Shown: piece by piece, positions 1-8,485 of the stretch
Numbering within the stretch: position 1 is the first letter of the stretch
Layout: every line of letters begins with the position of its first letter
Origin: Nitrospira sp.
GTDB lineage: Bacteria > Nitrospirota > Nitrospiria > Nitrospirales > Nitrospiraceae
Length of the DNA stretch: 14,523 nucleotides
Assembly (NCBI GenBank): GCA_020697375.1
Contig: JAJFBJ010000153.1
Location: 1-14,523, forward strand
Direction: 5' to 3'
Translations under genes and position numbers: made by a program
The notes under the pieces: generated by a model
Databases searched by the model: none
The model's input: the letters and a program-made list of their open reading frames with translations, nothing else
Told to the model about the DNA's origin: nothing

Positions 1-1
1 C

Positions 2-592
2 ATTGCGTTGGCCTTGCCTCGCGGAGGAGTGGTCGTTGGCTACGACGTCAGCCTGGCCTTAGGCATTCCGTTGGACGTGTTGATCACCCGTAAGCTGGGG
101 AGCCCGGGTAATCCAGAACTGGCCATGGGCGCGCTGGCCGAGACAGGGTATCTTCACGTGAATGAGGATGTCATCCGGGAATATCACATAGCGAAGAATC
201 AGTTGGAGGAGGAAAGACAGAGCCAGCAGCATGAAATCGACAGAAGGATCCGGCGGTATCGAGAGGGCCGGGCATTGCCCTGCTTGAAAGGGCAGACCGT
301 CATCTTGGTCGACGACGGCATTGCCACCGGCGCCACCTTTTTTGCTTCTCTCGGGGCCCTGCTCAAGGCAGAGACGGGAAGAATCGTGGCCGCAGTGCCG
401 GTGGCCCCGCCGCGCGTTGTAGACCAATTAAGGGCCCTCGTTGATGAGGTCGTGATCCTCCACACCACCGACTGGTTTTTCGGCATCGGCCAGTTCTATG
501 AACATTTTCCGCAGATCGACGATGACGAGGTGATCGCATGCCTGGAGCAAGTTAGGGCAGTCCTGGCGGGGGGCGAGAAAAGAGTCAAATAA
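2..592 (+). CDS. Phosphoribosyltransferase, stand-alone PRTase (5' partial)
   Basis: The reading frame is open from the first bases of the window, so the true start lies upstream. The first visible residues, IALALPRGGVVVGYDV, match the N-terminal ALPRGG motif of the stand-alone phosphoribosyltransferase family (COG1926 type), so only a few residues should be missing. About 197 residues are visible. The PRPP-binding loop is clear at about 300-345 (VILVDDGIATGAT), with the usual two acidic residues before a small-residue turn. The C-terminal half (AAVPVAPP, then a DWFFGIGQFYEHFPQ stretch) is also typical of the family. Members bind PRPP, but their acceptor is mostly unknown, so I assign no substrate. 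The gene is followed 86 bp downstream, on the same strand, by the broken fbp gene. It looks intact, unlike several of its neighbours. Confidence 0.85.
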   Translation: MALALPRGGVVVGYDVSLALGIPLDVLITRKLGSPGNPELAMGALAETGYLHVNEDVIREYHIAKNQLEEERQSQQHEIDRRIRRYREGRALPCLKGQTVILVDDGIATGATFFASLGALLKAETGRIVAAVPVAPPRVVDQLRALVDEVVILHTTDWFFGIGQFYEHFPQIDDDEVIACLEQVRAVLAGGEKRVK

Positions 593-678
593 ACTCGGCA
601 AAAACAGAAATTCTACTATGACTTTTCAATTGACTCGTGATCACATAGACAAATCCGGTGCGCAGTCAGAGGTGCAGC

Positions 679-1564
679 ATGGTTGACGCGACCAAGCAGG
701 GAACGAAGAGCACTACTTTAAGCGTGATTAAAGCGGATATCGGAGGATTGGTCGGACATTCGGCGAGCCATCCGGCATTGATCGACCGAGCGAGTGAATG
801 TCTTCTGGCCTCCAAAACCAGCGGTCTACTCCTGGACTATCATGTCGCGGCTTGCGGAGATGATTTGCAGCTGATCATGACGCACCGGTACGGTATCGAT
901 CATCAAGATATTCACCGACTCGCATGGGACACGTTCGAGGCGGGAACGCAGGTGGCGAAAGATCTCCATCTCTACGGAGCGGGCCAAGACCTCTTAGCGG
1001 ATGCATTCAGCGGCAACGTACGAGGCCAAGGGCATGCTGATGTTCATCGGTGCGCCCGGGAGATATACGATCACGCATGTCTTCTCCCGTTCGGATGGAA
1101 CGATTGCGGCGGTCTCGTCTACAGAACGGCTCTCACAGATCGCCGGAAAGTACGTGGGGAAAGACGATCCAGTCATGGTCGTAAGAGCCCAACAGAATTT
1201 CCCTGCCGTGGGGGAAGTGCTAGAGCCGTTTCGTTATCCGTGGATCATCGAAGGCTGGATGCGTGGCTCCCATTACGGACCCTTGATGCCGGTATCTGTA
1301 AAGCAGGCCACACCGACCCGCTTTGATGGGCCTCCTCGAGTCGCCTGTTTGGGCTTCCAATTGGCTGACGGCCGCCTGATTGGGCCGCGGGACATGTTCG
1401 ATGATCCCTCCTACGACGAAGCTCGGCGAGATGCGAATCGGATAGCTGACGTTCTCCGCCTGCATGGTCCCTTCGAGCCGCATCGATTGCCTCTCCCTGA
1501 CATGGAGTACACGACTATGCCGGAGCTGATGGGAAAATTGCAGAGCCGATGGGCCAAGCTCTAG
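679..1564 (+). pseudogene. fbp: Fructose-1,6-bisphosphate aldolase/phosphatase (class V, archaeal type), internal deletion and frameshift
   Basis: Two reading frames together give one protein of the bifunctional FBP aldolase/phosphatase family, which makes fructose 6-phosphate from triose phosphates in gluconeogenesis. The N-terminal part starts at ATG 679, with a good ribosome site (AGAGGTG) just upstream. It carries metal-ligand motifs VIKADIGG, VGHS, CGDD and YGAGQDLL, and runs in frame to about 1026 (DAFSGNVRG). The C-terminal part continues in another frame from about 1020 to the TAG at 1562-1564. It has TERLSQIAGKYVGKDDP (the Tyr and Lys of the aldolase site), GEVLEPF, WMRGSHYGPLMPV and FDGPPR. 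The segment normally between the halves, roughly 75-85 residues including the ADKTEPGA-type metal and substrate site, is absent. The remaining 886 bp cannot be read through. Both frames read plausibly through the shared bases around 1017-1028, which suggests a short-homology deletion. The gene is probably inactive. An assembly error is the alternative. Confidence 0.85.
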
Positions 1565-1622
1565 CATGGGGCTCTCCTCAACCACGGGATAAAATCGTAG
1601 TGCCCAAGCAGACGAGAAGGCC

Positions 1623-1802
1623 GTGACGTCGATTGAGATTATACCGGTCGAGCGCGGTCGGTTCTGGCTGTCCTGCGAGTTTCCGGCTACTATTCAACCG
1701 AACGAAAATGAATTGGCTGAGGTCACGACGCTCGTTCGAGGCCGTGTGGTCAAAAGGGCGCTCTGCTGGCTCTCCTGCACAGCACGACCTGGGATGACCT
1801 GA
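1623..1802 (+). CDS. Possible 59-residue hypothetical protein
   Basis: An open frame runs from GTG 1623 to TGA 1800-1802 in the gap between the convergent fbp and phoU genes. The product would begin MTSIEIIPVERGRFWLSCEF. I recognise no family, there is no convincing ribosome site, and the end is doubtful. A different frame near 1752 reads on as KGALLALLHSTTWDDLKSLD, which looks at least as protein-like, so this too may be a frameshifted remnant. No strong terminator hairpin is visible in the rest of the 1565-1807 gap. Confidence 0.25.
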   Translation: MTSIEIIPVERGRFWLSCEFPATIQPNENELAEVTTLVRGRVVKRALCWLSCTARPGMT

Positions 1803-1807
1803 AGTCG

Positions 1808-2488
1808 TTAGACTCCATTGTCCGAAAGAGCCGGCGGGATCGTATGACGGACGATTTTCCCTTCTACCATATAGATCACCAGCTCCGAGACATTGGTGGC
1901 GTGGTCGGCAATGCGTTCCAGGTATTTGCCGATGAAGGTAAGGCGGATGGCGCGCGTAATCGCTTCCGGGTTTTCGATCATGAAGGACAGCAGTTCGCGG
2001 AATAGCTTGTGCGTCAGATTATCAACGAAATCGTCGTCGGCACAGACTTTCCTTGCCATCACCGCATCTGAACGAACAAACGCGTCAAGGCACTCCCTTA
2101 CCATTCGCATCGTCCAGTTAGCCATGCTTGGAATATCGATATAGGGCTTGAGCTGAGGCTCTTCATTGAGTTCGATTACCCGTTCGCAAATGTTTTCAGC
2201 CAGATCACTCATCCGTTCGAGCTCGGTAGAAATCTTCATGGCCGTGGTGACGAAACGCAGGTCGCCTGCGGCCGGTGCCTGAAGCGCCAACAACCTCATG
2301 CAACTTTCGTCAATGGCCACATCCATACTATTGACTAGCGCGTCCCGTTCAATGATGCGAGACGCCAGGTCCACATCTCGATCAACCAGAGCCTTGATCG
2401 ATCCCTTGATCTGTTCCTCGACAAGGGCCCCCATACGCAAAATCTGCGATTTCAAGTCCGCGAGTTCTTGATCCATATGCCGTTGCAT
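1808..2488 (-). CDS. phoU: Phosphate signalling protein PhoU
   Basis: This 226-residue protein has the usual PhoU length and is all-helical in character, with two repeated three-helix bundles. Each repeat has its acidic metal-binding signature: KISTELERMSDLAENI in the first half and GKYLERIADHATNVSE in the second. PhoU is a cytoplasmic partner of the Pst importer and the PhoR kinase; it damps phosphate uptake and keeps the Pho response off when phosphate is plentiful. The start at ATG 2486-2488 is chosen because the N-terminus (MQRHMDQELADLKSQILRMG) matches the family start, with GAGGG just upstream. It lies 21 bp after the pstB stop, as the last gene of the pst operon. Confidence 0.96.
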   Translation of the reverse strand: MQRHMDQELADLKSQILRMGALVEEQIKGSIKALVDRDVDLASRIIERDALVNSMDVAIDESCMRLLALQAPAAGDLRFVTTAMKISTELERMSDLAENICERVIELNEEPQLKPYIDIPSMANWTMRMVRECLDAFVRSDAVMARKVCADDDFVDNLTHKLFRELLSFMIENPEAITRAIRLTFIGKYLERIADHATNVSELVIYMVEGKIVRHTIPPALSDNGV

Positions 2489-2509
2489 CAGCCCTCGCTT
2501 CTGCCGCTG

Positions 2510-3301
2510 CTACCCGAAACGGCCGGTTACGTATTCCTCAGTCAGTTTGTTCGACGGATTTGTAAATATCTTATCGGTGCGATCAAATTCGACCAATTGG
2601 CCGTCATACATGAAGGCTGTATAGTCCGAAACTCTGGCCGCCTGCTGCATGTTGTGAGTGACGATAACAATAGTGACGCGCTGCTTAAGTTCCGTCACCA
2701 ACTCTTCGACCCTGGCCGTAGCTGTGGGGTCCAGCGCCGAAGTCGGTTCATCGAACAGGAGTATTTCAGGGCCAGTCGCTAACGCACGAGCGATACATAA
2801 TCGTTGCTGTTGCCCCCCTGACAAATTGAACGCAAGGTCGTGCAGACGGTCTTTCACCTCCGGCCAGAGCGCGGCATCGTGCAGTGCCTGTTCCACCGAT
2901 TCGTCCAACATGCGTCGTGTCATTGTCCCGCGGATACGAAGTCCATAAGCCACGTTCTCATAGATCGATTTAGGAAATGGATTTGGCTTTTGGAATACCA
3001 TGCCGATTCGCATGCGGATTGCGATTGGGTCGATAGTCGGATCGACGATATTCACTCCGTCCGGATAGAGCAACACGGACCCCTGATAGCGATTTCCTGG
3101 ATAAAGATCGTGCATACGGTTCAGACAACGCAAGTAGGTTGTCTTTCCGCAGCCAGACGGACCGATTAACGCTGTGGCTCGTCGGTCCGGCAGACCCAGA
3201 GAGACAGCTTTAAGCGCCTGCACGGTTCCGCCATAAAAGAAGCTCAGATCTTGAGCCTCGGCCTTCAGCGTCGGTCCGATGCCGACGTGCTTCGTCGCCA
3301 T
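2510..3301 (-). CDS. pstB: Phosphate ABC transporter ATP-binding protein PstB
   Basis: This 263-residue ABC ATPase energises phosphate import through PstC and PstA. All nucleotide-site motifs are visible: Walker [10 protein letters not shown] (residues 47-55), Q-loop Gln104, signature LSGGQQQR (160-167), Walker [13 protein letters not shown] (180-191) and switch His216. The PstB-typical [11 protein letters not shown] stretch follows Walker A, and [18 protein letters not shown] closes the protein. ATG 3299-3301 is chosen as the start. The frame stays open for 62 more codons upstream, but those overlap pstA and do not look like PstB. The start lies 5 bp after the pstA stop with no strong ribosome site, so translation is probably coupled to pstA. 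Confidence 0.96.
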   Translation of the reverse strand: MATKHVGIGPTLKAEAQDLSFFYGGTVQALKAVSLGLPDRRATALIGPSGCGKTTYLRCLNRMHDLYPGNRYQGSVLLYPDGVNIVDPTIDPIAIRMRIGMVFQKPNPFPKSIYENVAYGLRIRGTMTRRMLDESVEQALHDAALWPEVKDRLHDLAFNLSGGQQQRLCIARALATGPEILLFDEPTSALDPTATARVEELVTELKQRVTIVIVTHNMQQAARVSDYTAFMYDGQLVEFDRTDKIFTNPSNKLTEEYVTGRFG

Positions 3302-3306
3302 AGAGT

Positions 3307-4251
3307 TTACCAATGGAGGCGCCTTCGATACCGCGAGCGTACGGTGATGGCGAGCGCATTCATGGCCAGAGTCATAAAGAGTAAGATTATCCCCGCTGCC
3401 GCTGCGTTCACATGAAACTCGTCCTGAGGACGAGAGATCCAGTTGAACATCTGAATTGGCATGACAGTAAAGGGATCGAAGATCCATTGGATCGATACAA
3501 ACGGAAATTCAGATAATAAAGGAGGGGTGGGGAGAAAGGCGATGAACGATAAAGCACCGACGGTAATCAAGGGAGCCGTTTCACCAACCGCGCGTGATAA
3601 CGCAAGGATCATTCCGGTCAGAATGCCACCCATTGAATAGGGCACAACATGATCTCGAACCGTCTGCCACCTCGTCGCGCCGAGCGCATAGGCGGCTTCT
3701 CGAATCTCGGGGGGGACTGCGCGAATGGCCTCCCGAGTCGCGATGATGACCATAGGCAAGATCAACATAGCCAGCGTCAGGCCGGCGGTGAGAAAACTCT
3801 GCCCCAAGTGGAATTTGTAGACCAACAGCCCGAGTGCCACTAAACCGTAAACGATCGACGGTACACCGGCCAGGTTGGTGATGTTGATTTCAATCAGCTC
3901 GGTCATCCAATTCTTAGCAGCATACTCTTCTAGATAAATGGCAGCGCCAAGTCCGAGCGGTACCGCCAGGAGTGCGGTAAGAAGCATTACTAAAACTGTT
4001 CCAACCCATGCGCTCAGAATACCGGCTTGTCCGGGAAACCGTGAAGGAAAGGCAGTGACAAACTGCCAGGACACTCGGCCTATGCCATCGAAAGCCAGCT
4101 GGCCGAGCAAGGTCATCAGGATCAGCAGAGCCGCTGCCATCACCCCAAGTCCTGCAAATGCAAAGAGGCGATCAAGAAGCTGGCGTTGTGCAATCCGTCG
4201 TAGTGCCGGATCCGGTCTAGTAGACTTGGCGATATCGCTTTTTAATGACAT
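3307..4251 (-). CDS. pstA: Phosphate ABC transporter permease PstA
   Basis: This 314-residue inner-membrane permease forms the phosphate channel with PstC. It has about six hydrophobic segments, beginning with [20 protein letters not shown] near residues 30-50. The ABC-permease coupling loop is clear: [20 protein letters not shown], followed by [22 protein letters not shown]. The region [15 protein letters not shown] is characteristic of PstA. Its start at ATG 4249-4251 lies inside pstC, so the two genes overlap by 35 bp. An AGG sits just before the ATG. The long overlap implies coupled translation of the two permeases, which are needed in equal amounts. Confidence 0.95.
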   Translation of the reverse strand: MSLKSDIAKSTRPDPALRRIAQRQLLDRLFAFAGLGVMAAALLILMTLLGQLAFDGIGRVSWQFVTAFPSRFPGQAGILSAWVGTVLVMLLTALLAVPLGLGAAIYLEEYAAKNWMTELIEINITNLAGVPSIVYGLVALGLLVYKFHLGQSFLTAGLTLAMLILPMVIIATREAIRAVPPEIREAAYALGATRWQTVRDHVVPYSMGGILTGMILALSRAVGETAPLITVGALSFIAFLPTPPLLSEFPFVSIQWIFDPFTVMPIQMFNWISRPQDEFHVNAAAAGIILLFMTLAMNALAITVRSRYRRRLHW

Positions 4252-5161
4252 GGCCTGCGATGTTTAAAAGGAGTGTCATGAGCAACAACGTCAACCCGGT
4301 CGCAAAAATGGTTTGATAACCCACGCTGCCATGCGGGAGATCACCTAAGCTCACTTGCACGATGTAGGCCGTCATCGTGGCCGCCGGCTCGAGGGGATTC
4401 CAGGTCAGGGTTGGTTGCATGCCAGCTGCAATTGCCACCACCATTGTTTCTCCAACGGCCCGGGATATGCCGAGCACATAGGCAGCCGTAATACCGGACA
4501 GCGCTGAGGGAAAAACGACACGCAGTGCAGTTTGCATTCGCGTCGCTCCTAGGGCAAACGCCCCTTCCCGAAGGTACACGGGGACGGCTCGCATGGCGTC
4601 TTCGCTGACAGAACTGACATAAGGGACGATCATGATACCAATGACTAGCCCTGCACTCAGCATGTTGAATCCTGGCAGGTCAGGCCAGAGTTTCTGAAGT
4701 GCCGGCGTCACGAACAAGAGCGCAAAATACCCATACACCACCGTTGGAACGGCGCTGAGCAATTCCAGTGCAGGCTTGACAACCTCACGAAGACGGCGCG
4801 TCGCATACTCGCTCAAGTAAATGGCTATCAAACTGCCCATCGGGATTGCGACAGCGAGTGCAACCGCGGTGGTCACCACAGTGCCGGACACCAGAGGCAG
4901 AATGCCATAATGCGGCATCGAAAAAAGGGGCGTCCATTGGCGGTCTGTCAGAAAGTCCGAGAGAGGAACGTGTCGAAAAAACCCGATCGACTCATAGACC
5001 AGTACTCCGAGGATGCCGACCGTAATAGCCACCGAGGTCAATACGGCAAACAACAAGAGCGACTCGACGGCCTTTTCCTTCCAATGGGTCTGTACGCGAG
5101 AGAACAGACCGAATGTCTCGGCTTTTTTCAAGTCATCGACCTTGACCGCTTCGGCAACCAC
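4217..5161 (-). CDS. pstC: Phosphate ABC transporter permease PstC
   Basis: This 314-residue inner-membrane permease is the partner of PstA. After a short cytoplasmic N-terminus comes a hydrophobic segment (about residues 33-58). Next is the PstC-type periplasmic region DFLTDRQWTPLFSMPHYGILPLV, then further membrane spans. The coupling loop reads REGAFALGATRMQTALRVVFPSALSGI, followed by GISRAVGETMVVAIAAG. The start is GTG 5159-5161, 10 bp after the pstS stop with only a weak ribosome site, so it probably depends on translation of pstS. The 3' end overlaps pstA by 35 bp. Confidence 0.95.
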   Translation of the reverse strand: MVAEAVKVDDLKKAETFGLFSRVQTHWKEKAVESLLLFAVLTSVAITVGILGVLVYESIGFFRHVPLSDFLTDRQWTPLFSMPHYGILPLVSGTVVTTAVALAVAIPMGSLIAIYLSEYATRRLREVVKPALELLSAVPTVVYGYFALLFVTPALQKLWPDLPGFNMLSAGLVIGIMIVPYVSSVSEDAMRAVPVYLREGAFALGATRMQTALRVVFPSALSGITAAYVLGISRAVGETMVVAIAAGMQPTLTWNPLEPAATMTAYIVQVSLGDLPHGSVGYQTIFATGLTLLLMTLLLNIAGHVIKKRYRQVY

Positions 5162-5171
5162 GTGCCTAGCT

Positions 5172-6188
5172 TTACATCTTGGCTTCTCTTCGCAACACCT
5201 CTTCGATCTTCAAACCGATGGTCGAGGTCCCCTGGAATGCCGTGCCGACTTTTCCGTGTTTGAAGTGATCGAGGACCAGGTTATACGCGTGTGGCGGCAG
5301 AGGGACGCACTTTACTTGAAGAACGAGGGTCGGAGCCTGCATGACATAGAACTCAACGAATCGCTTCACCGCGGGCTTGTCTGCCGACTTGGCGCTCACA
5401 TAGATGAATAAGGGACGAGACAGTGGCTGATATGCACCGTTCTCAACGGTTTCTCGCGAAGGTATCACCGCTCCATGTCCGCCATCAACTGCCACAGCCT
5501 TTAGTCGCCTCTTGTTGGGTTCGAAATACGCATAGGGGATGTAGCCGAGCGCATGTCTGTCGTTGGAGATACCTTGCACGAGAGTGTTGTCATCTTCGCT
5601 CGCCGTGTAATCACCGCGACTCGCCTTTGCTTTGCCGACAACCGCCTCGGTGAAGTAATCGAAGGTTCCCGAATCGGACCCGGCGCCAAAAAGTTTGAGG
5701 GGCGAGTCCGGCCATGATGAACGGATCTGATTCCACCTGGTAACCCGTGCCTGCGAAGTAGGGTCCCATATCTGCTTCAATTCCGCAATCGTGATGGAAT
5801 CAATCCACGTCGCCTGCGGGCTGACCGCAATGGTGAGCGCATCGAACGCGACAGGCAATTCGTAGTATTGAACTCCACTTGCCCGACACGCTTCCATCTC
5901 ACTTGGAGAGATAGGCCGCGAGGCGTCCTGCACATCAGTCTCACCCCTACAGAATTTCTTAAATCCTCCGCCGGTCCCGGAAATTCCCACTGTCACCCTT
6001 ACCGTTCCACGAGTCAATTTCTGGAACTCTTCGGCCACGGCTTCGGTAATCGGAAACACTGTGCTCGATCCATCTACCTTAATGAGCGTCGTCGTTTCTG
6101 AATACGCTGGATTGATGAACCATCCCAGGATTGCCAATGTCACAAAGCTGGCGACCATTCTCCCTCCGTTGGGATGAATCAATCGCAT
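5172..6188 (-). CDS. pstS: Periplasmic phosphate-binding protein PstS
   Basis: This 338-residue exported protein captures phosphate and delivers it to PstCA. It begins with a signal peptide (about residues 1-30, basic start, hydrophobic VASFVTLAILGWF core, probable cleavage after NPAYS). No lipobox cysteine is seen, so it is probably soluble in the periplasm. Phosphate-site motifs are VDGSSTVFPITEA, GISGTGGGFKKFCRGETDV with DASRPI, and GAGSDSGTFDYFTEAV. ATG 6186-6188 is chosen over the ATG nine codons upstream because a near-perfect AAGGAGG lies six bases before it. As the first gene of the operon it should follow the promoter. I could not identify convincing PhoB boxes in the 6189-6353 region. 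Confidence 0.95.
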   Translation of the reverse strand: MRLIHPNGGRMVASFVTLAILGWFINPAYSETTTLIKVDGSSTVFPITEAVAEEFQKLTRGTVRVTVGISGTGGGFKKFCRGETDVQDASRPISPSEMEACRASGVQYYELPVAFDALTIAVSPQATWIDSITIAELKQIWDPTSQARVTRWNQIRSSWPDSPLKLFGAGSDSGTFDYFTEAVVGKAKASRGDYTASEDDNTLVQGISNDRHALGYIPYAYFEPNKRRLKAVAVDGGHGAVIPSRETVENGAYQPLSRPLFIYVSAKSADKPAVKRFVEFYVMQAPTLVLQVKCVPLPPHAYNLVLDHFKHGKVGTAFQGTSTIGLKIEEVLRREAKM

Positions 6189-6200
6189 GACCGGCCTCCT
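6189..6200 (-). promoter_or_regulatory. Strong ribosome binding site of pstS
   Basis: Read on the minus strand, AAGAAGGAGG followed by CCGGTC precedes ATG 6188. This is a near-consensus Shine-Dalgarno sequence at ideal spacing. It decides the pstS start over the alternative ATG at 6215, which has no comparable site. Confidence 0.8.
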
Positions 6201-6353
6201 TCTTTTATCCTTCATCTTTGATGCCTCTGAGCGTAATGATCGGCGCTTCCAGTGACGGACTCCGGCTCATACCTCTCCATTGAACTGTGCGTTAGCTCTC
6301 TTGTCCCCGTGAAGAAGGCCCCTACGTCCCAACCCGACAAAGGAAAAAACAAG

Positions 6354-6449
6354 ATGTCTAACCACAAGCAGCAACCCACTCACACGCTGTGGAGCGGCAG
6401 CATTAAAGGCCCTTTTCTTCGGACAAACAAAAGAATAAGAAGGTTGTGA
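6354..6449 (+). pseudogene. Remnant of a small conserved hypothetical protein (31 codons)
   Basis: The frame runs from ATG 6354, preceded by AAAGGA, to TGA 6447-6449. The product starts MSNHKQQPTHTLWSGSIK. From memory, the WSGSIK opening resembles a family of 70-90-residue hypothetical proteins in which SGSIKA-IWEN is followed by a GPF-type strand. Here GPF follows SGSIK directly and the rest does not match, which suggests an internal deletion and loss of the C-terminus. The open frame extends upstream to GTG 6252, but that part has no recognisable features. The family link is a recollection, not a search result. A chance open frame is a real alternative. Confidence 0.35.
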
Positions 6450-6484
6450 GGAGTTCTTGTAGAAAGGCGGGACCCGGGTAGATT

Positions 6485-6834
6485 CTATGTGAGCGGTTTG
6501 AAGGGAGCTTGTAGCCTGATATACGAAAGAATGTCCTTCATTTCATCGGAGTAAACATGACGCCATTGCTCAGAATGACTAAAAGTTCCCAGTCACTTTT
6601 TAAACGTGAGCTGAGGGATTGTAGGTTCGCAGGCGCAATCTTAAGATATTGAGCTTCCGGACCATGTCCATCGAGCTTTTCACCGTGACAGCGGAGGCAA
6701 AGCGCGCGATAAATGTCACCACCGCGCTTGGGGTTCCCAGTGGTGACCTCGGCGATCACCCAGGATATAGAAGAGAGAATGACTAGACTAGTGACTATTG
6801 CGATTACAGATAACCTGCTGTTTCCAGCGAACAT
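6485..6834 (-). pseudogene. Monohaem c-type cytochrome, frameshifted near its C-terminus
   Basis: The frame from ATG 6834 encodes a signal or anchor segment (about residues 7-28, ending WVIAEV). It is followed by the haem motif CLRCH (residues 46-50) with GEKLDGHGPEA, typical of small class I periplasmic electron carriers. It stops early at 6538-6540, just after GVMFTPMK. The expected end is present in another frame: SDEMKDILSYIRLQAPFKPLT, stopping at TAG 6485-6487. So about ten residues between the TPM that carries the haem methionine and the SDEM helix are missing, with a shift of frame. The bases CTCCGATG at the junction (about 6546-6553) encode plausible residues in both frames, which points to a short-homology deletion. 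The truncated protein would lose its last helix. The partner enzyme is unknown. Confidence 0.8.
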
Positions 6835-7009
6835 GTGCCCAGAATCTCATGCCAATCTGTCAAAGTCAACCGATGTTGCTCCAGCCACCTGAGCGTCCTT
6901 GGCTCGATGCAGCAGGTCGCCTCCTCAGATAAGCCAGTGAGGTATCCTGCATGACCGACAGCTCTGGCCATAGCGAGCAGCCTAGGAAAAGGACGGAGTT
7001 ATAAGCATC

Positions 7010-7945
7010 TCAGTAGAGGTCACCAAGGGACTGGTGTTCGAGGAGTCGTTTGATCGCCTGTGCAATGACCGGGGCAATCGAGATGACTTCCAAGCAGGGC
7101 CAATCTGTTGGGGCGCCGGCGATTGTATCAGTGATGAAAATCTTTCTCACTGCTTCTTGTGCCAGCTTCTGGCGAGCTCCAGGAAGAAGTAGACCATGTG
7201 TCGCTGCTATCGTGAAGTCTGGTCGAGCAGCAGCCTTGCGAAGCGCCTCGATGCTGGACGCCAACGTGCCACCGGTAGAAATCATGTCATCTACGATCAG
7301 ACAGGGTTTGTCCCTGACGTCGCCAACCAGATGAGTGACGTGCGTTCCTGTGCCACTTTCTCGTCGCTTATGGAGGACAGCGACCGTTCCTTTCAGACGG
7401 TGTGCATAGTCAGTCGCCATTCGAAGGGCTCCAGCATCCGGCGCCACCACGACAATTCCCTCAGGCAGTTGCTCCTCTAGTTTCTTACACAGCGTGAGAA
7501 CCGCCGAAAGGTTATCCACCGGAATGTGAAAGAACCCCTCAATCTGGGGCGCATGGAGATCCATCGTGACGACATGGTCGATGCCGACGGCCTCCAGGAT
7601 GTCGGCGACCATCCTACCAGCGATAGGTTCGCGCCGACCATGTCGCTTGTCCGACCTTGCGTAACCCAAGTATGGCACGACCGCTGTGATGCGCGCGGAT
7701 GCAGACCGCCGGCAGGCATCAGCCAAAGCCAGCAATTCGATGAGATGATCGTTGACCGGAGGCGACAGTGACTGCAGGATAAAGACTTCTTTTCGGCGGA
7801 CAGATTCCAGCAACTGAGCCGAGATCTCTCCATCCGGAAATCGCTCGATCGTACAAGCACCTGGCGGCACTTTCAAATCCGCCGCAATCGCAGACATCAA
7901 GTCATGGTTTGCTGTCCCGGCAAAGATCACAAATTCGTTCGGCAC
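7010..7945 (-). CDS. prs: Ribose-phosphate pyrophosphokinase (PRPP synthetase)
   Basis: This 311-residue cytoplasmic enzyme makes PRPP from ribose 5-phosphate and ATP for nucleotide, histidine and tryptophan synthesis. Family motifs appear in order: FPDGE (36-40), the ATP-site stretch PYLGYARSDKRHGRREPI (91-108), MDLHAPQIEGFF (128-139), the flexible-loop catalytic residues HKRRE (192-196) and the PRPP loop IVDDMISTGGT (217-227). The usual YARQDRK is here YARSDKR, a modest divergence that may mark a second, non-housekeeping copy. The start is GTG 7943-7945, with AAGGGGTGG eight bases upstream. It lies at the end of the acs-pdh-acp block after a gap of about 280 bp, so it may have its own promoter. 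Confidence 0.93.
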   Translation of the reverse strand: MPNEFVIFAGTANHDLMSAIAADLKVPPGACTIERFPDGEISAQLLESVRRKEVFILQSLSPPVNDHLIELLALADACRRSASARITAVVPYLGYARSDKRHGRREPIAGRMVADILEAVGIDHVVTMDLHAPQIEGFFHIPVDNLSAVLTLCKKLEEQLPEGIVVVAPDAGALRMATDYAHRLKGTVAVLHKRRESGTGTHVTHLVGDVRDKPCLIVDDMISTGGTLASSIEALRKAAARPDFTIAATHGLLLPGARQKLAQEAVRKIFITDTIAGAPTDWPCLEVISIAPVIAQAIKRLLEHQSLGDLY

Positions 7946-8224
7946 ACACCACCCCTTCTTACTACGGCATGGTCCCCTTAGAGCACTAAACGCTGTCAGC
8001 TCTCTGGCCTATAAAAGGCGTGATTGTGACGCGGTTGCGCATCGCCCTCCTGACGAGGGCTCGCATCTTCCATGCCCTCAGTCCATCGAGATGCAGGACC
8101 TCGTTGTATTGGTGAGCTGCCCCTGACGCATATTCGTCGACTTTCAGCGGTACTTTGGCATTTGATGACAGTTGATTTCCCTTCGTCGGTCTTTCAGCTG
8201 AGACCAGTGAGACTGGGAGCTTGG
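7946..8224. other. Intergenic region between acp and prs
   Basis: This 279-bp stretch holds no gene I can support. A minus-strand frame covers it (8261 down to 7986, TTG start inside the acp gene), with the protein-like stretch VDEYASGAAHQYNEVLHLDG. However, it has no ribosome site and no recognised family, and it could be a remnant of a lost gene. A prs promoter is expected here, but I could not place one with confidence. Confidence 0.4.
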
Positions 8225-8485
8225 TTAATCCGCTAGTTTGCTTTCTAGGTAACGGACGCAACCATCAATAGTGCCAAGATGAACATAGTCAGATTCGGGA
8301 ATATCGACGTGGAATTCCTTATGAAGGGCAACGATGAAATTAAGAAAATCCATCGAATCAACGTCCAGCTGATCGCGGAAACTGATATCGGGCTTGAGAG
8401 TTGTCATGCAGGCCTCTGGTGCGATTTCGCCGAGCAGGTTCAGGACCATTTGTCTTATTTCAGATGGCGTGCGAGAGCTGTTCAT
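8225..8485 (-). CDS. Acyl carrier protein
   Basis: This 86-residue acidic helical protein has the phosphopantetheine attachment motif [10 protein letters not shown]. Ser44 is the carrier serine; the usual DSL is here DSM. The start ATG 8483-8485 overlaps the E2 stop in an ATGA arrangement, so it should be translated by ribosomes finishing E2. The frame continues upstream within the E2 gene, but those residues do not look like ACP. The housekeeping ACP normally sits in a fatty-acid cluster; this one belongs to the pyruvate dehydrogenase operon and is probably specialised. One possible role, by inference, is carrying the octanoyl group used to lipoylate E2. It would need a phosphopantetheinyl transferase encoded elsewhere. 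Confidence 0.9.
   Translation of the reverse strand: MNSSRTPSEIRQMVLNLLGEIAPEACMTTLKPDISFRDQLDVDSMDFLNFIVALHKEFHVDIPESDYVHLGTIDGCVRYLESKLAD

Noticed and set aside
1699..1738. Inverted repeat CGAACGA / TCGTTCG between fbp and phoU as a terminator
   Set aside because: The 26-base loop is long, the stem is short and no T-run follows on either strand.
3302..3487. 62-codon N-terminal extension of pstB
   Set aside because: It lies inside pstA in another frame and is low in similarity to PstB; ATG 3301 gives the normal length.
6189..6353. PhoB binding boxes upstream of pstS
   Set aside because: I looked for paired TGTCA-type repeats with 11-bp spacing; only a single weak CCGTCAC was seen, so no site is claimed.
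6804..6971. 55-codon minus-strand frame starting MARAVGHAGYLTGL
   Set aside because: It overlaps the cytochrome start and has no ribosome site; a faint likeness to the end of citrate synthase is too weak to report as a gene.
7986..8261. 91-codon minus-strand frame after acp
   Set aside because: It has a TTG start inside acp, no ribosome site and no recognised family; it is treated as intergenic with a possible remnant.
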